Below, piece after piece: positions 1 to 8,339 of a stretch of 14,751 nt of DNA. The stretch is from the NCBI GenBank assembly GCA_903934155.1, contig CAIZMS010000002.1:1-14751 (forward strand). The letters run 5' to 3'. Under the pieces are notes generated by a model. The model saw nothing but the letters and a program-made list of their open reading frames with translations. It searched no databases and was not told the origin of the DNA. Origin of the DNA: an uncultured bacterium (GTDB taxonomy: Bacteria; Verrucomicrobiota; Kiritimatiellia; CAIKKV01; CAITUY01). A program made the position numbers and the translations under genes. Within the stretch, counting starts at the first letter, position 1. Every line of letters begins with the position of its first letter.

Positions 1-2
1 AT

Positions 3-65
3 CCGTGGGCAAACCTTTTCAACCGGGATGGCCTGCCGGCGATGCCGTTTCGGACAGACAAATAG
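3..65 (+). CDS. C-terminal end of a sialate O-acetylesterase-like protein (partial, enters from left edge)
   Basis: Frame 3 is open from the left edge to a TAG at 63-65 and encodes PWANLFNRDGLPAMPFRTDK. I recognise this as the C-terminal signature of the sialate O-acetylesterase (SASA/DUF303) family, whose members typically end in a stretch like W..NLYN.EGLPA.PFRTD. The family removes O-acetyl groups from sialic acids or other glycans and is usually exported. Only 20 codons are present, so the catalytic Ser/His residues and the signal peptide lie outside the window. The other two frames also end within 90 bases, but their translations resemble nothing I know. The gene lies 119 bases upstream of the glycosidase operon on the same strand, consistent with one glycan-degradation locus. 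The call rests on a short motif recalled from the family. Confidence 0.66.
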   Translation, partial: PWANLFNRDGLPAMPFRTDK

Positions 66-101
66 ATGCCGAGTTCTGAGAGGACGATAGTTAAATCACG
101 G

Positions 102-118
102 GTCGCAATTATTGCGAC
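102..118. promoter_or_regulatory. Operator-like 17-bp perfect palindrome upstream of the glycosidase operon
   Basis: GTCGCAATTATTGCGAC has perfect 8-base arms around a central T. It lies in the AT-richer gap before the GH2 gene, centred 75 bases before its start codon. A close relative lies at 11545-11561 before the PATR gene. Over 22 bases (102-123 versus 11545-11566) the two agree at 18 positions, and the G/A and C/T differences are symmetric, so both sites keep the dyad. It ends directly before a predicted -35 element, as expected for a transcription-factor site. The regulator is unknown: the half-sites are ordered opposite to CRP (TGTGA-N6-TCACA) and Rex (TTGTG...CACAA) sites. Confidence 0.6.
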
Positions 119-148
119 ATGACGCAGGCTCTCGAGTGGGGGTACATT
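119..148 (+). promoter_or_regulatory. Predicted sigma-70-type promoter of the glycosidase operon
   Basis: A -35-like ATGACG (119-124, four of six consensus bases) is separated by 18 bases from a -10-like TACATT (143-148, four of six). The predicted transcript start is near 155, about 30 bases before the GTG start codon. Each element alone is weak. Support comes from the second promoter at 11562-11590, which has ATGACC and TATGAT at nearly the same distance from a matching palindrome. Weak core elements behind a dyad centred near -45 would suit an activator-dependent promoter, but this is inference. Confidence 0.42.
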
Positions 149-184
149 AGGAAAGATTTCTGAAACAAAAAAAGGATGTGACGA

Positions 185-3067
185 GTGTTCAAATTAATGG
201 GCTTATTGATGGGCGTCATGTTGTGCGCGGGCCTTTGCTGTGCCGAGGACGGGAAACTGGGAGCGGATGCGTTCAAGGCCGATCCATGGGTGGTTCCTCC
301 CCGGACGTTTGAGGAGACACAGGAGCGGGTCGCCGGGCTGAAAAAGCAGTATGCCCCGTACCTGAGCAGCCTGCCGAAGAAGCTCGAGGTCCGCGACCGC
401 AAAGCGATTGCTGGCCCCTGGCGCTCCCAATACGAGGTGACCGATTCTCCCGATGGCAAGAGGCCGGAAACTCCCGATTGGTTCAGCGAAGGTCTGGCGG
501 ATAGCGCCTGGGAATTGACCACGGTGCCCGAGTGGCGCTGGGCTCAACGCAAGAATCAAAAAACGGCAAGGGTCCCCGTCAGTTGCATCCTCTGGTACCG
601 GACCCGCTTTGCCGCCGAGGCGTCGGCAGCCGGCCGCCGCACGTGGCTTTGCTTCGACGGCGTGGACTGGGAGGCCGAGGTGTGGCTCAACGGGACGTTT
701 CTCGGGCGCCATAAAGGCTACTACGAACCATTCCGCTTCGACGTGACCCGGCTGCTTAAGAAAGAGAATACTCTGGCGGTGCGCGTGATTGACGGCCCGG
801 CCTTTGGTGAACCCCACAGTTTTGAAGCGCCGCTCGAGAATGTTCCCTGTCTGCCCGAGTCCAATCAGCGCATCGTCCGTGATCGGGCGAAGTCGTGCAT
901 CGGAATTCAACCCAAGGGAGAGATGTTCCTCGGCAGCGGTTACGGCATCCACCGCGAGGTCTATCTCGAAACCACCGGCGAGGCCTGCGTGGCTGATATC
1001 TTTGCCCGTGGCTATCCGTCCTCAAGCCAGGCCCGCGTGACGGTGGCCCTGGATGCTGCGGCGGGGAAGGATCTCGATCTGGAGGTGCAGTTGCTTCCGG
1101 AGAACTTTAAAGGGGAGTCCTACAAGAAGAGCGAGCGGATGCGCATCGCGCCGGGGGCCGGCAAACAGAGCATCACGCTATCGGCGCCGGGGGCGAAGTG
1201 GTGGTGGCCCGCTGAACCGAATCTCTACCGCTGCCGGGTGATCCTGCGCGATGGCCAGACGGTGGTCGATTCAAAGGATGTGCTGTTCGGCTTCCGCAGT
1301 TTCGGGCTGGTGTCCAAGGACAAGCCGGTGCCCGGCTACCCGCAAGGCCGCTTTGTGCTCAATGGCCGGCCTCTCTTTCTGCGGGGCACCAACATCGGTA
1401 CAGCTTTGAATGGCTACTCATATTGGAACGAACCCGAAAACCTGCTGACGGCTGCCCTCATGCTGAAGGCCGCCAATTTCAATGCCGTGCGCTCCTGCCA
1501 GTATGTGTGTTTCCTGGAGGTGCGCGAGCTCTTCGACCGGCTCGGCATTCTCTCGGAACAGGATCAGGGGCATGGGTCGGAAATCATCTACGACACCTCC
1601 CCGACCCTGGCCGAGACGGGTGCGATCCTGGCCCGGACCTCCTACAACAATCCCGGCGTCGTGCTCCTCTCCTTCGCCAACGAGACCCATCATGACGCCA
1701 CCGCGGTCGTCTCCAATGCCCTGGCGATCGATCCCGAGCGGATCATCATCCCCGCCAGCGGAGGCTCCTTTAGCCTCAAGAACGCGCAATTGCGAGGCAA
1801 CGTCGTCGATGATATCCATCTTTATGACGCCTGGTACAAGAGTCCGTGCTTTCTCCTGAAATCCGCCGATCCGTTCACGCCCCGGACGCCGGTGGCCACG
1901 ATGGGCGAGTATGGCGGGGAGGCCCTCGACGCCTACGAGACGATGTGCGACCATTATCCGGAGAACTGGGGGCCGCCGCCCAGGCCCGATGAAGACAGGC
2001 TCTGGGGCGCCATCCAGGTGCGCAAGGGGAGCTTACAGCAACTGTTCGGTTTTCGCGGCGTGACGCCGACCAATCTGCTGCAGCATATCGAGGCCAGCCA
2101 GACCTATCAGGCCGACGTGCTGGCCGAGGCCACCAAGGGCATCCGGCTTTCCCCCCGCGCCTTTACCGGCTATTTCCAGTACCATTTCCTCGATGGCATG
2201 CCGGCCCGCTGGCCGAAGTCGATCGTCAGCCATGATCTCCGGCCCAAGCAGGGCTATTTCGAGATGGCCCAGATGAACCAGCCGCTCGTGCCGCTCTACC
2301 GCCTGGTGGAGCGCGGGCAGGCGCTGGAAATCTGGGTGGTCAATGAGTTGCCCGTGGCCTTGCATGGCGGAAAAGTGCGTTGGTCCGTTCGCGCCGGTGA
2401 CAGGCAGCTCGAAGGCGAAGCGGCCGCCACCGTTGCCGCCGGCGAAGCGGTTAACGTGGCCCGGGTGGACCTGAAGTCGCTTCCTGCCGAAGCGGACAGG
2501 CTTGCCATCAATCTCACCCTCTCGGATGCGTCCGAGCGCAAGATTTCCGAGTACGGCCGGGAGATCTACCGCAATTATGAGCTCATCGACCGGGCCCAGG
2601 CCATGTGGGACGTGCAGGACGTGAGCTATTGGGTGCATGAATCGGTCAGTGTCAATGTAGCCAAGGGCAAGCCGGTCACCGCCACCAGCGCCGGCCCAGC
2701 GGCACCGGCGGCCAATGCCGTCGATGGCAAGCTCGACACGGCGTGGCAGCCCGGCACGGAGGCCCTGCCGCAGGTATTGACGGTCGACTTGGGCGATTCC
2801 ACGGCGCTATGCGGCGCTCGGATCGTCTGGGCGGGCGAGAAGGCCGGCAAGCTAACCTTGGAGTTCTCTGATGACCAGGCGACCTGGACACCGGCGCCGG
2901 CGGGCACTAGGGAAGCTTCGGAGGTCAAGGCCGGCTCGCTCAAGCCCCAGCGCATCCAGTACTTCGCGTTCAAGCCAAAGGCGCGCTACGTGCGCGCCAC
3001 CGTGATCCCCACGTCCGATGGAAAACCGGTCGGCTTGGCGGAGTTGGAACTGCACCGGAAAAAATAG
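185..3067 (+). CDS. Exported glycoside hydrolase family 2 protein with C-terminal discoidin (F5/8 type C, CBM32-like) domain
   Basis: Predicted GH2 enzyme, a family of mostly beta-galactosidases, beta-glucuronidases and beta-mannosidases acting by a retaining mechanism. A Sec-type signal peptide (residues 1-20, ending GLCCA) is followed by a jelly-roll sugar-binding domain (about 80-265, with VWLNGTFLGRHKGYYEPF), an Ig-like domain (about 265-385) and a TIM barrel (about 390-680). The barrel shows NFNAVR (431-436), the acid/base in SFANE (Glu500) and the nucleophile in GEYGG (Glu575). A discoidin/CBM32-like domain (about 822-960, starting VNVAKGKPVTA) probably binds galactose-type sugars. The GTG start at 185 has an AAGG ribosome site at 172-175; ATG at 197 or 209 is possible. 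It is the first gene of the operon, 8 bases before the next. The usual RxSHxP motif reads RSCQYV (436-441), so the family is secure but the substrate is not. Confidence 0.92.
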   Translation: MFKLMGLLMGVMLCAGLCCAEDGKLGADAFKADPWVVPPRTFEETQERVAGLKKQYAPYLSSLPKKLEVRDRKAIAGPWRSQYEVTDSPDGKRPETPDWFSEGLADSAWELTTVPEWRWAQRKNQKTARVPVSCILWYRTRFAAEASAAGRRTWLCFDGVDWEAEVWLNGTFLGRHKGYYEPFRFDVTRLLKKENTLAVRVIDGPAFGEPHSFEAPLENVPCLPESNQRIVRDRAKSCIGIQPKGEMFLGSGYGIHREVYLETTGEACVADIFARGYPSSSQARVTVALDAAAGKDLDLEVQLLPENFKGESYKKSERMRIAPGAGKQSITLSAPGAKWWWPAEPNLYRCRVILRDGQTVVDSKDVLFGFRSFGLVSKDKPVPGYPQGRFVLNGRPLFLRGTNIGTALNGYSYWNEPENLLTAALMLKAANFNAVRSCQYVCFLEVRELFDRLGILSEQDQGHGSEIIYDTSPTLAETGAILARTSYNNPGVVLLSFANETHHDATAVVSNALAIDPERIIIPASGGSFSLKNAQLRGNVVDDIHLYDAWYKSPCFLLKSADPFTPRTPVATMGEYGGEALDAYETMCDHYPENWGPPPRPDEDRLWGAIQVRKGSLQQLFGFRGVTPTNLLQHIEASQTYQADVLAEATKGIRLSPRAFTGYFQYHFLDGMPARWPKSIVSHDLRPKQGYFEMAQMNQPLVPLYRLVERGQALEIWVVNELPVALHGGKVRWSVRAGDRQLEGEAAATVAAGEAVNVARVDLKSLPAEADRLAINLTLSDASERKISEYGREIYRNYELIDRAQAMWDVQDVSYWVHESVSVNVAKGKPVTATSAGPAAPAANAVDGKLDTAWQPGTEALPQVLTVDLGDSTALCGARIVWAGEKAGKLTLEFSDDQATWTPAPAGTREASEVKAGSLKPQRIQYFAFKPKARYVRATVIPTSDGKPVGLAELELHRKK

Positions 3068-3075
3068 GGAGTTAG

Positions 3076-5370
3076 ATGAAGGAAATGAAAACCATGAGAA
3101 AAATGTATCTGTTTGGTTACACCATGCTGTTTCTGGCCGCGTTCGGGCGGGCTGAAACGATTCGATCAGGGGATATGTCCGCTGACTTTGATCCGGCGTC
3201 CGGCCGATTGACCTTCGCCCGAGCCGGGAAAGTGTTCGCCTCGGCGGCGTTCGCCGAGCCGGGCAAGGCGAAGTGCGAGGTCGAGAGTGTCAGCGGTCGG
3301 CAGCCTTTGGGGCCGGGCAAAATGTTGAAGATCGGGCCGGGTGAGAACCGGGTATTGGTGCGTGAGGGCTCGCCTTTCATCTATGTTCGGAATGACCCGC
3401 GGGGCGTTCCGGCGTCCAGCAATCGCGTCGATGGATTGATCGCCACGTTGGACCTCGGCGTGGCACCTGAAAAGGTACGCGTGGTGGGCGCCGCGGGGGT
3501 GTTTCAGCCCCAGCATAACCGCGGCCAGCATGTAGTGACGGGCGTGGCCGTCAGGGAAACCGGCGCGGGCGTGGTGGCCGGGCTGGTGCGGATTGACGCG
3601 GCTAGCGGCGTGGCACTGACCAAGGTGGAGCAGGGGAAGGTCGTGCTGACCTTGCGCGACGAATACGGCTGCGCGATCCCGCCGAAGCTCGAACCATTTG
3701 GCGGCGATTGGTGGGCGCTGGGCGCCTTCGATGACGTGCGCGTGGGATTGGAGACCTATGCCACGGAATTCGCCCGGGTGAACCAATGCAAACCGCTGCC
3801 TGCGCCCGTCGGCTACATGTCCTGGTATTCCCAGGGCCACGGCGGCGCGCTGACCGAGAAATATGCGCCGGAACTGGCGGAATTTGTGGCCAATACATTC
3901 AAGGATTACGGCTATAGCGTGGTACAGCTTGATGATGGATGGCAGAGTGGGGCGGGCTCCCTTCCGGTCAAGGACTTCACCAAGGTCAACCCCAAGGGAC
4001 CGTATCCGAACGGGATGAAACCGGTGGCCGATAAAATCCGCTCGCTCGGCCTGACTCCGGGGCTCTGGTACCTGCCCTTCGCAATCAACGCCAATGACCC
4101 GAGTCTTGCCCATCTGCTGCCTTGGACGATCAAGAGTCCCACAGGCGAGCCGTATCGGGTCGTCTGGAGCGGCACGCCGTTGGATATGAGCATTCCGCAG
4201 GCCCGCGACTATGTGGCCAACTTTATCCGCCAAGGGGTCAGGGACTGGGGGTTCAACTACCTTAAGCTGGACGGATTGCACATCGCCCTGGCTACGCCAC
4301 AAACCTATCCGAATCGGTTTTACTGCGAAGACCATTTCGGGGAGTCGGTCCTTGCCGACAAGACCATGAGCAACATGCAGGCGGCCCGGGCGGGTTTCAG
4401 AGCGGTGCGGGAAGCAGCGGGGCCAGAGACGTTCATTCTCGGCTGCTGCGCCCCGCAAAACCAGCGGTCGATGGGCATGTCGATGGGCTTCGTGGACGCG
4501 ATGCGGCTGGGGATTGACTCGGAGGCATCCTGGCGTCTGTCGCTCAATGGCGTGCAGGCGGGCAGTGCCCTCTATTTCCTGAATGGGCGGGTGTGGTGGA
4601 ACGATCCTGACTCAATCGCGCTGCGTTCGACCTGGACGCTCAACGAGATCCAATGCTTCGCCGGCTGGGTGACGCTTGCGGGCATGCTCAACACCCAGTG
4701 TGACTGGGCGCCCAACTATCCGGCCGAACGCGTGGAGCTTCTCAAGCGCACTATGCCCTCGCATCAACTCACTAGCGTCCGGCCCTTGGATTATCTGGAG
4801 AACGACCCGGCCCGCATCTGGGTGCTCACCTACGAGGTCAGCGGTCGCAAGCATGAGGTCGTGGGGCTGTTCAATTGGACGGACAAGGAACTGGATCTCG
4901 GGGCGTCGGCGACCAGGCTTGGGCTTAAGGCGGGGACGCGTTACGCCGGGTATGAGTTCTGGTCCAACAGCCTGCTGGTGCCGTTCCAGGGGGAGTTGAA
5001 GCAGACGGTGCCGGCGCGGACGGGTCGGATCATCGCCGTGCGGGAGATCGCCGAGGAGCCGGCGGTGCTGAGCACCTCGCGGCACGTGACGCAGGGGGCG
5101 GTGGATTTGATTGAGGAGAAATGGGACGCTCGCAAGCAGCGTCTAACCGGTGCCAGCAAGCTGGTGGCCAATGATCCTTATGAGTTGCGAGTCCTCACTG
5201 GGGCCAAGGCGCTGAAGGCCGTGGGGGCCGAGCTGTCAAAGGCCGACACGAAGGCTGGCGTGTCCGTCAGTTATACACAGGAAGCCGGGCTGGTCCGGGT
5301 GAATATCCTCTCTCCGAAGAACGGCACCGTCCGCTGGTCGCTTGGCTTTAAAGAAAGAAACGATCTTTGA
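3076..5370 (+). CDS. Exported clan GH-D glycosidase (alpha-galactosidase-like, GH36/GH27/GH31 relatives)
   Basis: Likely removes terminal alpha-linked galactose or a related sugar from oligosaccharides outside the cytoplasm. A signal peptide ends near FGRA/ET. An N-terminal beta-sandwich (about 30-240) precedes a TIM barrel (about 245-590) with the melibiase landmarks YSVVQLDDGWQ (Asp286, Asp287), GLTPGLWYLPF, the nucleophile motif NYLKLDG (Asp399) and RLGID (Asp481, candidate acid/base). A beta-rich C-terminal domain follows (about 620-764). It is 764 residues long, in the range of GH36-type enzymes. The ATG at 3076 has GGGAG at 3067-3071. ATG 3094 has AAGGAA nine bases upstream, gives a cleaner signal peptide (MRKMYLFGYTMLFLAAFGRA) and may be the true start. 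It sits 8 bases after the GH2 gene and overlaps the next start, so it is almost certainly co-transcribed. Exact family and sugar specificity cannot be settled by eye. Confidence 0.88.
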   Translation: MKEMKTMRKMYLFGYTMLFLAAFGRAETIRSGDMSADFDPASGRLTFARAGKVFASAAFAEPGKAKCEVESVSGRQPLGPGKMLKIGPGENRVLVREGSPFIYVRNDPRGVPASSNRVDGLIATLDLGVAPEKVRVVGAAGVFQPQHNRGQHVVTGVAVRETGAGVVAGLVRIDAASGVALTKVEQGKVVLTLRDEYGCAIPPKLEPFGGDWWALGAFDDVRVGLETYATEFARVNQCKPLPAPVGYMSWYSQGHGGALTEKYAPELAEFVANTFKDYGYSVVQLDDGWQSGAGSLPVKDFTKVNPKGPYPNGMKPVADKIRSLGLTPGLWYLPFAINANDPSLAHLLPWTIKSPTGEPYRVVWSGTPLDMSIPQARDYVANFIRQGVRDWGFNYLKLDGLHIALATPQTYPNRFYCEDHFGESVLADKTMSNMQAARAGFRAVREAAGPETFILGCCAPQNQRSMGMSMGFVDAMRLGIDSEASWRLSLNGVQAGSALYFLNGRVWWNDPDSIALRSTWTLNEIQCFAGWVTLAGMLNTQCDWAPNYPAERVELLKRTMPSHQLTSVRPLDYLENDPARIWVLTYEVSGRKHEVVGLFNWTDKELDLGASATRLGLKAGTRYAGYEFWSNSLLVPFQGELKQTVPARTGRIIAVREIAEEPAVLSTSRHVTQGAVDLIEEKWDARKQRLTGASKLVANDPYELRVLTGAKALKAVGAELSKADTKAGVSVSYTQEAGLVRVNILSPKNGTVRWSLGFKERNDL

Positions 5371-8339
5371 AAAGAACGTTGAACATGTTGAGGGATGTCT
5401 TCAGTTCAATGAGCCTGTACGCCTGTCGCGTCCTGATCCTTTCAGTCTGTGCGGGCTTGGCGGGCCAAGAACCGGCTCATGCCCAGGATGCGCGCGAGGG
5501 ACTGATCCGGGCCGCCAGCCATACGGTCGTCTTTCAGCGCGTTCCGCACAATGTGCCGACTTCCGCCATGGTCGATGGGCCGATCATGGGCAATGGCGAC
5601 CTGGGTGTCGTGATCGGCGGCCCGGGCGCCGAGCAGGTGTTCTATCTCGGCAAAAACGACTTCTGGAGCGTCAACGAGGCGATGCTCATGCCCGTCGGGA
5701 TGGTCCGGGTGCGCATTCCGGCGCTGGAGGACGCAACCTACCGGCAGGAGCAGGATCTGGCAAAGGCCGAGGTGCGAGGAACCTTCACCAAGGACTCGAC
5801 CCAGGTTCAGACCCGCTCCTGGGTTGCCGCCACGGAAAACCTGTTGGTCACGGAACTGGCCAACTGGGGCGACACCGCGGTGAAGGTGATTGTGCAGCAG
5901 GACGTCGAGAAGTACCGGCCGCCGCAGCCGAAGGAGAAGGATGACCCGGCCAAGCCTATGCCAATCAACAACATACCGGGCTGGATGGGAGATCCCGCCC
6001 TGATCATCGGATGCAATACATCGGCCAAGGAGCCGGGGCTTTTCTTCGATGGATGCATCAGCGGGGTTCGCATCCACGAACGGGTGCTCGCCCCGGAGGA
6101 AATCCAGTCGCTGATGAAGGGAGCCGTCCCGCGACGCGGGTTGCTGCTGAACTGGCCGGAGGAGTGCGGGGCTGAAACCCAGACGCAGAATGGCCGCGCC
6201 ATTTCCGGCAAGGGCGGAGCAGGCGTCGAGTTCAGCGGGCGAGATAGCTTCGCGCATTGCGGGCAAATTCGCGGCTCGACCGAGGCTGTGAGCGTGAGCG
6301 CCTGGGTCAAGTCGGCGAGTCTCATGCCCAAGGGCGGAATCGTGGCCGCCAAGTTCATGGCCTATGACCTGGAACTCCAGGACGGGCAGGTGCGGTTCAC
6401 CATCCACAGCAAGGGCTATAATGTGGCCAATACAGCGCAGAATTGGGCGCAGACAACAGTCCGGCTGTCCACCAACGAGTGGCATCACCTCGCGGGGGTC
6501 TATGACGGCTATGGGATCACCCTCTATGTGGACGGCGTGAAGGCGAAAACCACCGAGAGCTATACGTCGGACTTAACCTCTCGAATCAGGCCGGCCGCGG
6601 CGCAATCCCCGGCTGCGGTTAAATCCGGGGCCCAAACGGCCGGTGACTTGGCTTCGAATGACCGGATCAAGGCGTTTATGGTGGATGCCCATTCGGGGCT
6701 CTGCGCCGTGACACGCAAGGCGGAGGAGAAAGGGCGGGGGGTGTCCTTCGCGACGCGCGTCATGGCGGAGAATGTTGGCGGCGACACGAATTCGCTGGGT
6801 TTCGAACTCAAACCCGGGCAGACCGTCCGGCTGGCCACCGCGGCGCTGAGTGACCTGGACAACCCTGGCCACCCGGAAGCCGTCAAGGCGCGGGTTGCCG
6901 CACTTGATGCGCGAGAACTCAAACGGCTTGAGTCTGACCATCGGCAATGGTGGGAGCGGTATTGGTCCAAGTCCTTCATTGAGATTTCCGACCGGCGCAT
7001 CGAGCAGTTCTGGTACGGCTCGCTCTACGTCCTGGGCTCCTGCAGCCGCGCGGGCAAGGTGGCGCCCGGTCTGTGGGGCAACTGGATCTGCGCTCACCCG
7101 ATGAGCTATCGCGGCGATTTCACGCTCAATTACAACTTCGAGGCGCCCTACTACATCACGTACGGGGCGAACCATGTCGAACTCACCCCGCCATACTACC
7201 AGGCGATCGCCGAATCGATGGAAAACGGACGCCTCATGGCCCGGACCAACGGCTGGAAGGGGATCCACTTCCCGGCGCACATCGGCCCCTGGGGCTTGAA
7301 GCCGGAAGGGTGGAACGATTTCCATCAGCGCTCGAACGCCTCCTATGCCGCGATGCCCTTCATCTGGCACTATTACTACACTCAGGACCTGGAGTGGCTA
7401 AGAACCATCGGCTATCCCTACGTGAAGGAGGTGGCTGCTTTCTGGGAGAATTACCTGAAGTTCGAGCCCTTCGACAAGGCTCAGGGAGGGAATGGCCGCT
7501 ATGTGATCTGCAAGGACGCCATTCACGAGGGCACGGGCGACGAAACCAACAACGTGCTTTCGCTCGGCTTCGTGCGGGCCATCTTCAAGGCGATGCTGCA
7601 GTTCAGTACGGACCTGGGTGTCGATGAGGCGCGCCGGGACAAATGGCGGCACATCCTGGCGCACATCTCCGAGTTTCCGACCCAGCAGCGCAATGGAAAG
7701 ACGGTGTTCCGTTACACGGAGAAGGGACTGGACTGGTTCGTCGCCGGTACGCTGGGTATCCAGCAGATCTTTCCCGGCGGCGCCTTTGGGCTGGAGAGCG
7801 ATCCGAAGATGCTCGAGATCTGCCGCGATACCATCACGGAATTGAATAGGTGGAGCGACGTGAACGGGTTTTCCTCGATCTACACGGCGGCCGCGCGGGT
7901 CGGCTACGATCCCGACGAGATTCTCAGGCACTTGCGGACCACAGTGCAGTGGAGAGGGCAGGCGAATCTCACCCTGGAATACGCCGGGGGCGGGATCGAG
8001 AATAACAGCGGGTTTCTAACGCTGAACGAGATGCTCCTGCAGAGCCATGAAGGCGTGCTGCGGTTCTTCCCCTGCTGGAACAAGGAGAAGGATGCCAGGT
8101 TTGGCGGGCTGCGCACCTATGGGGCATTCCTCGTCTCGGCGGAACTCAAGGGCGGCAAGGTCCGGGGCGTGCGCATCCTTAGCGAGAAGGGCAAGGACTG
8201 CACGGTGCAGAACCCCTGGCCGGGCTCGGCGGTTAGGATCGCCCGGAACGGAAAACGGGCCGAAACGATTACCGGCGAACGGTTCGTGCTCAAGACGCAC
8301 GCCGGAGAGCTGGTGGAACTGATGCCGGTGAAGAAGTAG
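5367..8339 (+). CDS. Exported GH95-like six-hairpin glycosidase with inserted LamG module
   Basis: Resembles family GH95 (inverting alpha-L-fucosidases and some alpha-galactosidases). An N-terminal beta-sandwich (about 45-200, with DGPIMGNGDLGVVIGG) is interrupted by a LamG/concanavalin-like module (about 208-410) and resumes at about 430-500. An (alpha/alpha)6 barrel follows (about 520-880), then a C-terminal beta domain. GH95-type landmarks are DFTLNYNFEAPYY (Asn588 and Asn590 match the catalytic NxN), HEGTGDE (Glu721, candidate general acid), NEMLLQSHEG and GLRTYGAF. The Asp usually found before EMLLQSH is Glu878 (GIENNSG). The start at 5367 is TTG, sharing TTGA with the stop of the preceding gene. 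ATG 5385 or 5409 are alternatives, and the last gives a compact signal peptide ending AHA/Q. No strong ribosome site precedes any of them, which suggests translational coupling. Substrate unknown; an alpha-fucosidase or alpha-galactosidase role fits the locus. Confidence 0.85.
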   Translation: MKRTLNMLRDVFSSMSLYACRVLILSVCAGLAGQEPAHAQDAREGLIRAASHTVVFQRVPHNVPTSAMVDGPIMGNGDLGVVIGGPGAEQVFYLGKNDFWSVNEAMLMPVGMVRVRIPALEDATYRQEQDLAKAEVRGTFTKDSTQVQTRSWVAATENLLVTELANWGDTAVKVIVQQDVEKYRPPQPKEKDDPAKPMPINNIPGWMGDPALIIGCNTSAKEPGLFFDGCISGVRIHERVLAPEEIQSLMKGAVPRRGLLLNWPEECGAETQTQNGRAISGKGGAGVEFSGRDSFAHCGQIRGSTEAVSVSAWVKSASLMPKGGIVAAKFMAYDLELQDGQVRFTIHSKGYNVANTAQNWAQTTVRLSTNEWHHLAGVYDGYGITLYVDGVKAKTTESYTSDLTSRIRPAAAQSPAAVKSGAQTAGDLASNDRIKAFMVDAHSGLCAVTRKAEEKGRGVSFATRVMAENVGGDTNSLGFELKPGQTVRLATAALSDLDNPGHPEAVKARVAALDARELKRLESDHRQWWERYWSKSFIEISDRRIEQFWYGSLYVLGSCSRAGKVAPGLWGNWICAHPMSYRGDFTLNYNFEAPYYITYGANHVELTPPYYQAIAESMENGRLMARTNGWKGIHFPAHIGPWGLKPEGWNDFHQRSNASYAAMPFIWHYYYTQDLEWLRTIGYPYVKEVAAFWENYLKFEPFDKAQGGNGRYVICKDAIHEGTGDETNNVLSLGFVRAIFKAMLQFSTDLGVDEARRDKWRHILAHISEFPTQQRNGKTVFRYTEKGLDWFVAGTLGIQQIFPGGAFGLESDPKMLEICRDTITELNRWSDVNGFSSIYTAAARVGYDPDEILRHLRTTVQWRGQANLTLEYAGGGIENNSGFLTLNEMLLQSHEGVLRFFPCWNKEKDARFGGLRTYGAFLVSAELKGGKVRGVRILSEKGKDCTVQNPWPGSAVRIARNGKRAETITGERFVLKTHAGELVELMPVKK

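Noticed and set aside
102..118. Idea that the palindrome is a CRP, Rex or FNR site.
   Set aside because: CRP and Rex sites have TGTGA/TTGTG on the left and TCACA/CACAA on the right; here the order is reversed. FNR-type TTGAT halves are absent.
3166..4458. Long open frame on the minus strand (430 codons), and several others antisense to the glycosidase genes.
   Set aside because: They lie fully inside clearly conserved + strand genes. Their translations are rich in Arg, His and Pro with no recognisable motif, as expected of shadows in GC-rich DNA.
5342..5944. Plus-strand frame of 200 codons crossing the junction between the GH-D and GH95-like genes.
   Set aside because: It overlaps both genes in another frame; the GH95-like frame carries the recognisable family motifs, while this one is Gly/Arg-rich with none.
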